Part shown: positions 1 to 5,054 of the stretch, one piece after another
Position numbering within the stretch: the first letter of the stretch is position 1
Layout of the letters: each line of letters starts with the position of its first letter
DNA from: Tissierellaceae bacterium
GTDB lineage: Bacteria > Bacillota > Clostridia > Tissierellales > Tissierellaceae
Reading direction: 5' to 3'
DNA length: 6,178 nt
Assembly: GCA_029264075.1 (NCBI GenBank)
Contig: JARICQ010000152.1
Span: 1 to 6,178 of the forward strand
Notes under the pieces: model-generated
The model's input: the letters and a program-made list of their open reading frames with translations, nothing else
Database searches by the model: none
What the model was told of the DNA's origin: nothing
Program-made: the position numbers and the translations under genes

Positions 1-1
1 A

Positions 2-202
2 TTTTTAAATGAAAGTAGAGATGTATCTGATTTTGAAGAAGGATTTAATATTTCTGTCCAATTAGAAAAGGATACCATACTATTCCTAAATGAAATCAGG
101 TCCATTGTTGACCCTAAATACCACGAGGCAATAGATATGGTAATCAGTGAAGAAAGAAACCATTTAAAATCTCTTTATAAATTTAAAGATAAGATAAAGT
201 AA
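2..202 (+). CDS. Ferritin-like (rubrerythrin-type) domain protein, C-terminal fragment
   Basis: An open frame enters from the left edge and ends at TAA 200-202, leaving the last 66 residues; the start lies outside the window. The fragment reads as the final two helices of a ferritin-like four-helix bundle. One helix contains SVQLEKDTILFLNEI, with the Glu of 'QLEKD' in the place where rubrerythrin-family proteins put a metal ligand. The other contains MVISEERNHLKSLYKF, whose E-x-x-H (EERNH) is the typical last ligand motif of diiron ferritin-like proteins. Family members with this C-terminus bind a diiron centre and act in peroxide or oxygen defence or iron handling in anaerobes. No rubredoxin-like CxxC module follows, so this resembles the rubredoxin-less COG1633 type rather than classical rubrerythrin. 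The family call is fairly firm; the exact function is not. Confidence 0.72.
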   Translation, partial: FLNESRDVSDFEEGFNISVQLEKDTILFLNEIRSIVDPKYHEAIDMVISEERNHLKSLYKFKDKIK

Positions 203-247
203 ACACAAGGAAAACTAAGGATAAAATAAACTTAAATAGCTTGCCAT

Positions 248-284
248 AATATTAGGATTATCCAATTTGGATAATCCTAATATT
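248..284 (+). terminator. Perfect 17-bp hairpin, probable terminator of the ferritin-like gene
   Basis: Bases 248-264 and 268-284 are exact reverse complements around a 3-nt loop (265-267). The hairpin begins 45 nt after the upstream stop codon. The tail after the stem is only moderately T-rich (TAATCTTAAAT), so termination may be leaky. Because the structure is symmetrical it could also act on the other strand or be a protein-binding palindrome. Terminator is the simplest reading given its place between a gene end and the next promoter. Confidence 0.55.
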
Positions 285-324
285 TAATCTTAAATCTACT
301 TAAATAAATAGTTTCTAAAAAAAC

Positions 325-353
325 TTGTTATATCATTTGATCTATGCTATACT
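325..353 (+). promoter_or_regulatory. Sigma-A type promoter of the cold-shock gene
   Basis: The -35 element TTGTTA (325-330) and -10 element TATACT (348-353) are separated by exactly 17 nt. The bases before the -10 are TATGC, which supplies an extended -10 TGn (345-347). Transcription would start near 360, giving a leader of roughly 120 nt before the cold-shock gene. The near-consensus elements fit a strongly expressed gene. Confidence 0.75.
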
Positions 354-359
354 ATAAGA

Positions 360-483
360 GAACTTAAATTTAGAGTAGATAGTAGCACGAGATATGACTA
401 CATATGCTATTTTATAGTATACACCTAGATCTTATCAGTGGATTATTAAAATCAGTTTAAGAAATAAAATTTTGGAGGCATGC
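360..483 (+). promoter_or_regulatory. Long 5' leader of the cold-shock mRNA with a hairpin at 403-421
   Basis: The predicted start site near 360 and the start codon at 484 define an untranslated leader of about 120 nt. It contains an 8-bp stem, 403-410 (TATGCTAT) with 414-421 (ATAGTATA), with one G-U pair and a TTT loop. Long structured leaders are known in cspA-family mRNAs, where folding changes with temperature alter translation and stability. That this leader acts in this way is inference. I do not see an obvious copy of the E. coli cold box. The leader has no open frame with a ribosome site. Confidence 0.45.
474..478 (+). promoter_or_regulatory. Ribosome binding site GGAGG that fixes the cold-shock gene start
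   Basis: GGAGG lies 5 nt before ATG 484 and 8 nt before ATG 487, so either can be the start. It overlaps a possible upstream TTG codon at 472, which rules that codon out as the start. Confidence 0.8.
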
Positions 484-684
484 ATGATGAACGGTACAGT
501 AAAATGGTTTAACGCAGAAAAAGGATTTGGATTTATCACTACAGAAGAAGGTGAAGATGTTTTCGTACACTTCTCACAAATTCAAAAGGACGGTTTCAAA
601 TCTTTAAATGAAGGCGAAGAAGTAGAATTTGACGTAGTAGAAGGCGAAAAAGGTCTTCAAGCTGAGAACGTAGTTTCTAAGTAA
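484..684 (+). CDS. csp: Cold-shock protein, CspA/CspB family
   Basis: This 66-residue protein is a single cold-shock domain (an OB-fold that binds single-stranded RNA and DNA), the normal length for the family. Visible marks are the N-terminal GTVKWFNAEKG (4-14), the RNP1 motif KGFGFI (13-18) and the RNP2 motif VFVHF (26-30). Known members act as cytoplasmic RNA chaperones that melt mRNA structure, often but not always cold-induced. I chose ATG 484 because family members commonly begin Met-X-Asn-Gly-Thr. ATG 487, giving 65 residues, fits the GGAGG at 474-478 equally well. TTG 472 would lengthen the protein to 70 residues but lies inside the ribosome site. The gene is a single transcription unit, with its own promoter at 325-353 and a strong terminator just after the stop. 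Nothing about the protein is unusual. Confidence 0.96.
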   Translation: MMNGTVKWFNAEKGFGFITTEEGEDVFVHFSQIQKDGFKSLNEGEEVEFDVVEGEKGLQAENVVSK

Positions 685-693
685 TTGACATTT

Positions 694-729
694 AAACCCT
701 AGGACATGAAAGTGTTCCTAGGGTTTTTT
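694..729 (+). terminator. Rho-independent terminator of the cold-shock gene
   Basis: An 11-bp perfect stem, 694-704 (AAACCCTAGGA) with 716-726, encloses a loop that can pair a little further, and a run of six T (724-729) follows. It starts 9 nt after the csp stop. The stem is GC-rich in its middle, which is strong for this AT-rich DNA, and it separates csp from the transporter operon. Confidence 0.92.
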
Positions 730-759
730 AATGTTATAAATCTCTTTTAAAAATAAACT

Positions 760-813
760 GATTCTTATTCTGGAGCCTAGATAAGAAAATCAGAATACTA
801 TTGAAAATATTCA
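760..813. repeat. Nested inverted repeats upstream of the transporter promoter
   Basis: Three arm pairs overlap here: TTCTTAT (762-768) with ATAAGAA (781-787), extendable by GA 760-761 with TC 790-791 across a small bulge; TATTCTG (766-772) with CAGAATA (791-797), which shares bases with the first and so excludes it; and GAATA (793-797) with TATTC (808-812). They lie upstream of the predicted -35 elements, so they would not be in the operon mRNA started at 824-857. They could be a regulator-binding region. Chance pairing in AT-rich DNA is a real alternative. Confidence 0.3.
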
Positions 814-823
814 GAAAAAACAC

Positions 824-857
824 TTAATTTGACAGGTGTTTTATGCTATAATATAAA
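824..857 (+). promoter_or_regulatory. Promoter region of the transporter operon, two overlapping solutions
   Basis: The consensus -35 TTGACA (829-834) is followed after exactly 17 nt by TATAAA (852-857). A perfect -10 TATAAT (847-852), preceded by the extended element TATGC, also lies here; it is only 12 nt from TTGACA and would instead use TTAATT (824-829) at 17 nt. Either way, transcription starts about 50 nt before the first gene. I see no clear Fur box (TGATAATnATTATCA-like) in or near it. Confidence 0.68.
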
Positions 858-912
858 AAATGATATTTAGTTATTTTATTATTTCTATAATTATATTATA
901 CAGGAGGTTATT

Positions 913-1910
913 ATGAAAAAAATATTGATTATCACATGTATGAGTTTATTGGTCTTGGCAGGGTGTTCAAATGATAGCCAGGAGGGAGTAGATGATAGGA
1001 AACTAGTTGTCTATACTTCTGTTGATCAGTTCATAGCTGAGGAAATACTAAATGATTTTGAAGATGAAACAGGTATAGAAGTTTTACCTGTTTATGATAT
1101 TGAAGCTTCAAAACTACAGGTCTTGCAAATAGATTGATAGCAGAAAAGGACAATCCACAGGGAGATATTTTTTGGAGCTCTGAAATCATAATGACACTAA
1201 AGCTAAAAGATGAAGAGGTTTTTCAGCCATATATATCTGAACAGGCAGCTACTATACCAGATTCTTATAAGGACAAGGAAGGATACTGGACTGGTTTTGG
1301 TGGTAGAGGAAGAGTAATGATAGTAAATAAGGAATTATTTGATGGTGAAGAATATCCTGATTCCATATACGATTTAACCGATATAAAGTATAAGGATTAC
1401 AAAAAAGCTATCCCATATCCTATGTTTGGAACGACCTTGACTCACATCTATGTAATGAGCCAAGATTGGGGTGTTGATGAGGCTGTACAATATTTTGTAG
1501 ATGCTGAAAAAAACAATACATTAATAGTAGATGGCAATTCTGTTGTTAGGGATTTAGTTGCAGACGGAGAAGTGGCTTTTGGTATAACTGATACAGATGA
1601 TGCTTTTCTTGCAGTTGAAAATGGAGCCCCAGTAGAAGTTCTCTACCTAGATCAAGACACTATTGGGACCCTTATCATTCCAAATACTGTAGGGCTAATT
1701 AATGGAGCGAGCAATGCTGATGAAGGGAAAGTCTTTATTGACTATATTCTTAAAAAAGAAACAGAAGATAAGCTTATAGAATTAGGATTCATAGACATAT
1801 CTTTAAATGATACGCAAACAGACATAAAGTTTTTAGAGTGCGACTTTGAAAAGGCCTATGAGAATAGCGAAGAGATCTTAGAGAAAGTTCAAAATGATCT
1901 GGTCAGGTAG
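913..1910 (+). pseudogene. ABC transporter solute-binding lipoprotein (Fe(III)-type fold), frameshifted
   Basis: The gene starts at ATG 913, 5 nt after AGGAGG (902-907). It begins with a lipoprotein signal, a basic start and hydrophobic core ending in lipobox LAGC with the anchoring Cys at residue 18. Mature sequence opens LVVYTSVDQ, then continues as a family-1 extracellular binding protein like FbpA/FutA. Frame 1 stops at TGA 1135-1137 after 74 codons; the next frame continues homologous sequence to TAG 1908-1910. Reading one extra A in the run 1110-1113 restores YDIEASKTTGLANRLIAEKD, a normal family stretch, and gives 332 residues, the usual length. The reconstructed protein has WTGFGGRGRV (126-135), resembling the FbpA W-x-G-x-x-x-R-x-R-V segment. 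At 227-230 it reads DTDD where FbpA/FutA have the iron-binding Tyr-Tyr, so the substrate is uncertain (metal, phosphonate or other anion possible). It would deliver substrate to the permease whose gene overlaps its 3' end. As given it cannot make a full-length protein. A sequencing error is a serious alternative to true decay because the rest is intact. Confidence 0.85.
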
Positions 1911-3411
1911 GTCTGCAAAAAAAATACTGCCTAAAATTTTTCTAGGGATTATATTCTTAATTATAGCTATTCCCTTTTTTAGTATTGTTGATTTAATTTT
2001 AAAAGAAAAAGTAAGCTATCAAGGGATTTTGAATATAAGAACATTGAAATTGCTAGCAAAATCAGTATTTTTATCTCTATCAGTAGCCCTGCTTTCGCTT
2101 TTTATTAGCTTTAATAGCTTGCTATTTATAACTAAGAAATTAAAAAAATACGCCTTTTCAATAATTGTAGTCATATTTACCCTATTTATTATATCGCCCT
2201 ATATCCATGCACTTAGCTGGATAAAATTAGTGGGTATAGGTAGGTATTCATTTTTGAAGACCCTTTTGGTTTTGTCTAGCTACTATTCGACTATAAATCT
2301 CCTGGTCTTGTCAGCAGGCTTTTACAGTATAGATATGTCTTATGTAGATGCAGGGAGGATCTACAGAAAAGATGGAAGTGTAATCTATAATATCATCTTC
2401 AAAATGTTAAAGTCCTACTGGATGTCGAGCTCGGCATTGATATTCATACTAGTGATGTCTGATTTTAGTATACCTTCATTATTTCAGCTAAAGACCTACA
2501 GCCTGGAGATCTTTACTTACTATACTTCAGGTAGATCCTTTAGTGAAATTGTATATAGATCACTGCCTTTGATTTTATTGAATTTAGGAGCACTTGTTAT
2601 TCTGCTTAAATACTCTAGAAATATGGAATTTAAAAAGCAAGGATCGCCCTTGTTCTTTAATTTTAATCTTGAACTTAATCTATTCAACAAGATAAAAACC
2701 TATGCTGGATCCCTGCTACTATTAACAATGTTTCTTCTTGTATTTTCAAATTTTATAGATTCATCTAATATTGATTTGTTAAGAGAGACATTTTTAAGCA
2801 ACACTAAGGAAATGAGATATTCATTTAAGGCAGCCTTTATACCTGCCATACTTAGTAGCATCATAGTTTTTTTCCTTGAAAAGCATTCAAACAAGAGCTT
2901 GACCAAGATATTTTTAATGATTCCAATTTTAATATCAGGATCTCTTCTTGGAATATCAGTGATTAACTTTTTTTCTAGATTTGATATATATAGAGAATTA
3001 GTCAATTCAAATACACTTTTATACTATGCCAACACATTTAAAGCCTTGCCCTTTGTATACTTTGCTTTAAAGGGAACACTAGAAACAAAAGATGACAATC
3101 TTCTTAAGAGTGGATTAATATATGAAAAAAACTACTTTAGAAGACTAGTTAAGATAGAAATACCCTATTATATGCTTCCGATATTTTCAGGGCTTTATGT
3201 TGGCTTTGGATTTTTAAGTGGAGAGATAGCATCCTCTATTTTGCTAATACCAGCCGGAGAGCAGCTTTTGTCCCTTAAGATATATAGCTATCTTCACTAT
3301 GGCAGCAGTGGCAAAATTTCAGCCTTGGGACTTATTATTGTAGGATTTTTTTCAATTATAAGTATTATTTTAGCTTTTATTTTAAATAGAAAAGGAAGGT
3401 ATTTTAGATGA
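1894..3411 (+). CDS. ABC transporter permease, fused two-domain FbpB/ThiP type
   Basis: This 505-residue integral membrane protein has about twelve hydrophobic segments: near 11-33, 51-80, 85-111, 119-146, 177-197, 223-238, 270-288, 311-330, 340-361, 378-392, 424-455 and 474-497. That is two tandem MetI-like domains in one chain, as in FbpB and ThiP, so one copy would form the whole channel. Each half has a cytoplasmic EAA-like loop that docks the ATPase. The first is at about 150-176 (YVDAGRIYRKDGS...) and keeps the conserved Gly but not the later Pro. The second is at about 403-430 (LLKSGLIYEKN...) and lacks that Gly but keeps 'IEIP'. Both are divergent from textbook EAA. ATG 1894 lies inside the end of the binding-protein gene (17-nt overlap) with only a weak purine-rich ribosome site, which suggests translational coupling. 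The stop shares ATGA with the ATPase gene. Substrate cannot be read from the sequence. Confidence 0.88.
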   Translation: MIWSGRSAKKILPKIFLGIIFLIIAIPFFSIVDLILKEKVSYQGILNIRTLKLLAKSVFLSLSVALLSLFISFNSLLFITKKLKKYAFSIIVVIFTLFIISPYIHALSWIKLVGIGRYSFLKTLLVLSSYYSTINLLVLSAGFYSIDMSYVDAGRIYRKDGSVIYNIIFKMLKSYWMSSSALIFILVMSDFSIPSLFQLKTYSLEIFTYYTSGRSFSEIVYRSLPLILLNLGALVILLKYSRNMEFKKQGSPLFFNFNLELNLFNKIKTYAGSLLLLTMFLLVFSNFIDSSNIDLLRETFLSNTKEMRYSFKAAFIPAILSSIIVFFLEKHSNKSLTKIFLMIPILISGSLLGISVINFFSRFDIYRELVNSNTLLYYANTFKALPFVYFALKGTLETKDDNLLKSGLIYEKNYFRRLVKIEIPYYMLPIFSGLYVGFGFLSGEIASSILLIPAGEQLLSLKIYSYLHYGSSGKISALGLIIVGFFSIISIILAFILNRKGRYFR

Positions 3412-4058
3412 TAGAAATACTTAAGATAGAAAAATTGTGTAAGAGTTATGGTCAAAAGAAAATACTAGACAAGCTAGATTTTCTGATGGCAGAGGGTGAA
3501 ATAACTTCAATAATGGGAAAGTCTGGAGCTGGAAAGACTACTCTACTTAAAATTATAGCTGGAATTAAAAAGCCTGATGGAGGCAAGATCTATATAGATG
3601 GAGAACTTGTAGAAGATTCTAAAATTAGCAAGCCGCCCTATGATAGAAAGATTGGATATGTATTTCAAAATCCTGCTATTTGGCCACATATGACTATTGA
3701 AGAAAATATAAAGTTTCCTCTAAAGGAAGATAAGGACAGGGAGTATAGGGAACTTATCGAAATATTAAAGATTGAAGAAATACAAAAGAGTTATTCAGAA
3801 GAAATATCTGGTGGAGAGGCAAAAAGAGTTTCCATTGCCAGGGCAATAATTTCTAATCCAAAGCTCTTGATCATGGATGAACCATTTACAAATCTCGATG
3901 AAGAAATAAAAGAGGATATAGGGCAGATGATAAAAACTATACATAAGAGAAAAAATCTAGCCATACTAACAGTTGGGCACAATTATGAGGATAATAAGAG
4001 AATTTCAAATAAGATTTTTAAACTAGAAAAAGGAGTATTAAATGAAGAAAGCTATTAA
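3408..4058 (+). CDS. ABC transporter ATP-binding protein
   Basis: The 216 residues form a complete nucleotide-binding domain. The motifs are Walker A GKSGAGKT (37-44), Q-loop Gln87 in VFQNPAIWPHMT, signature ISGGEAKR (133-140), Walker B LLIMDEP (153-159) with catalytic Glu158, D-loop TNLD (161-164) and switch His191. The signature has ISGGE in place of LSGGQ, a common tolerated variant. The protein ends soon after the switch, so it lacks the C-terminal TOBE/regulatory extension of FbpC and PotA-type ATPases (about 350 residues). Two copies should power the preceding permease from the cytoplasmic side. The start ATG 3408 overlaps the permease stop as ATGA and has GGAAGG (3394-3399) 8 nt before it. 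The 3' end overlaps the next gene by 17 nt. All catalytic residues are present, so it should be active. Confidence 0.95.
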   Translation: MIEILKIEKLCKSYGQKKILDKLDFLMAEGEITSIMGKSGAGKTTLLKIIAGIKKPDGGKIYIDGELVEDSKISKPPYDRKIGYVFQNPAIWPHMTIEENIKFPLKEDKDREYRELIEILKIEEIQKSYSEEISGGEAKRVSIARAIISNPKLLIMDEPFTNLDEEIKEDIGQMIKTIHKRKNLAILTVGHNYEDNKRISNKIFKLEKGVLNEESY

Positions 4059-5040
4059 ATTAATCTTGATTTTTATACTTGTAACTATGGCCCTCTCAAT
4101 TTCATCATGCAGTGAAAAAACTGAGAGAGAGAGAAAGGATTTTCAAAATTTGCTTGACGAATATGAAATTTCATCAGTAGTGGAATTTGATGGCAAGATA
4201 TATGTTGGAGGGCTTGAAGGTGTTTTTGAGATAGGGCCAGAAAATCTTAGCTATGAAAAAATAGATTTGGGAGATATTTTTTTAGTAAAGGATCTTTTAG
4301 TCTTTAATGATGAGCTCTATATTGGCCATGAAGAAGGAATTAAAGTATATAAGGATGGAGAATATAGGGAAATATTAAATAAAGAGTCTGATCTTGATGA
4401 TATAAGGGTAAATGACTTGTATGTAGATAGAAATGATGATCTTTGGGTTGGAACATATGGTGGTGTCCTTAAATTTTCCTCAGGAGTCTGGGAGTCTTTA
4501 ACTGTAGATGATGGCTTGATGGACAATACAGTCTTTTTTATAATTGAAGATGGGCAAGGTGGGATGGTCTTTGGCCACTATGCCTCATCCAATAGTGGGA
4601 TCTCATATCTGAAAAATGACAAGTGGACTTATTTTAATACGGAAAATGGGCTTCCCCACAACTATATTACCGACGGAATAATCATAGAGGATAAATTATA
4701 CATTACTAGTGGATTTTACGATCTTGGAGGAGTCGCGATTTTCAAGATTGGTGAAGATGGGCTTTTACATGAAAGTAATATCATAGAAGAGTGGGGAGAC
4801 TTTGGAAGCAAGGCTAGGAGTATAAATGTTCGGAAAGATGAGCTCTGGATTGGTACAGAATACAATGGCTTGTCTATTATTAAAGATGAAAACATATACA
4901 ATTTCAATGAAGAGAATGGACTTGTCCACAATGAAGTAAAGTCAATATTATTCACAGATGATGGAAGAGTTTGGCTTGGAACAAGAGGCGGTGTATCGGT
5001 GATTGAAGTGGACAAATTGCTAGACCAAGAACTTGATTGA
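4042..5040 (+). CDS. Seven-repeat beta-propeller lipoprotein (two-component regulator propeller type)
   Basis: The 332-residue protein begins with a lipoprotein signal whose lipobox is ISSC with Cys at residue 23, so it should be anchored outside the cytoplasmic membrane. After a short charged linker (24-40) come about seven repeats of the Reg_prop form, 'LW-V/I-G-T-x-G-G-h': 53-64 (IYVGGLEGVFEI), 92-103, 134-145 (LWVGTYGGVLKF), 175-190, 219-234, 268-280 (LWIGTEYNGLSII) and 310-321 (VWLGTRGGVSVI). The family's linker 'NGL-x-x-N' appears as DGLMDN (157-162), NGLPHN (202-207) and NGLVHN (292-297). Seven repeats are enough for one closed propeller. In known proteins such blades form the periplasmic sensor of hybrid histidine kinases; here there is no transmembrane or kinase part. 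Start ATG 4042 has AGGAG (4031-4035) 6 nt before it and lies inside the ATPase gene. Its role beside a transporter is unknown; surface ligand binding or docking is inference. Confidence 0.85.
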   Translation: MKKAIKLILIFILVTMALSISSCSEKTERERKDFQNLLDEYEISSVVEFDGKIYVGGLEGVFEIGPENLSYEKIDLGDIFLVKDLLVFNDELYIGHEEGIKVYKDGEYREILNKESDLDDIRVNDLYVDRNDDLWVGTYGGVLKFSSGVWESLTVDDGLMDNTVFFIIEDGQGGMVFGHYASSNSGISYLKNDKWTYFNTENGLPHNYITDGIIIEDKLYITSGFYDLGGVAIFKIGEDGLLHESNIIEEWGDFGSKARSINVRKDELWIGTEYNGLSIIKDENIYNFNEENGLVHNEVKSILFTDDGRVWLGTRGGVSVIEVDKLLDQELD

Positions 5041-5054
5041 AGGGGAGGGTGAAA

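Noticed and set aside
472..483. TTG start four codons upstream for the cold-shock protein
   Set aside because: The codon overlaps the GGAGG ribosome site, and the added residues (MEAC) are not part of the family sequence.
855..900. Fur-box-like operator before the binding-protein gene
   Set aside because: The region has AT-rich stretches such as TATAATTATA but no acceptable match to TGATAATnATTATCA, so iron regulation cannot be claimed from the sequence.
1108..1137. Programmed -1 ribosomal frameshift joining the two parts of the binding-protein gene
   Set aside because: The shift direction is right and Lys-tRNA could slip on A4, but there is no X-XXY-YYZ heptamer in frame, no Shine-Dalgarno-like stimulator just upstream and no clear downstream hairpin. 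A one-base deletion or sequencing error is simpler.
1134..1910. Separate 258-residue protein starting at TTG 1134
   Set aside because: It has no ribosome site and no signal peptide, and its first residues continue the binding-protein homology. It is the downstream part of the frameshifted gene.
2700..3005. 101-codon open frame on the minus strand inside the permease gene
   Set aside because: No recognisable sequence and no ribosome site; the plus strand is a clear membrane protein throughout.
1894..4058. Both long gene overlaps (1894-1910 and 4042-4058) being exactly 17 nt
   Set aside because: The overlapping sequences are unrelated and the equal length looks like coincidence; overlaps of this size are common in compact operons.
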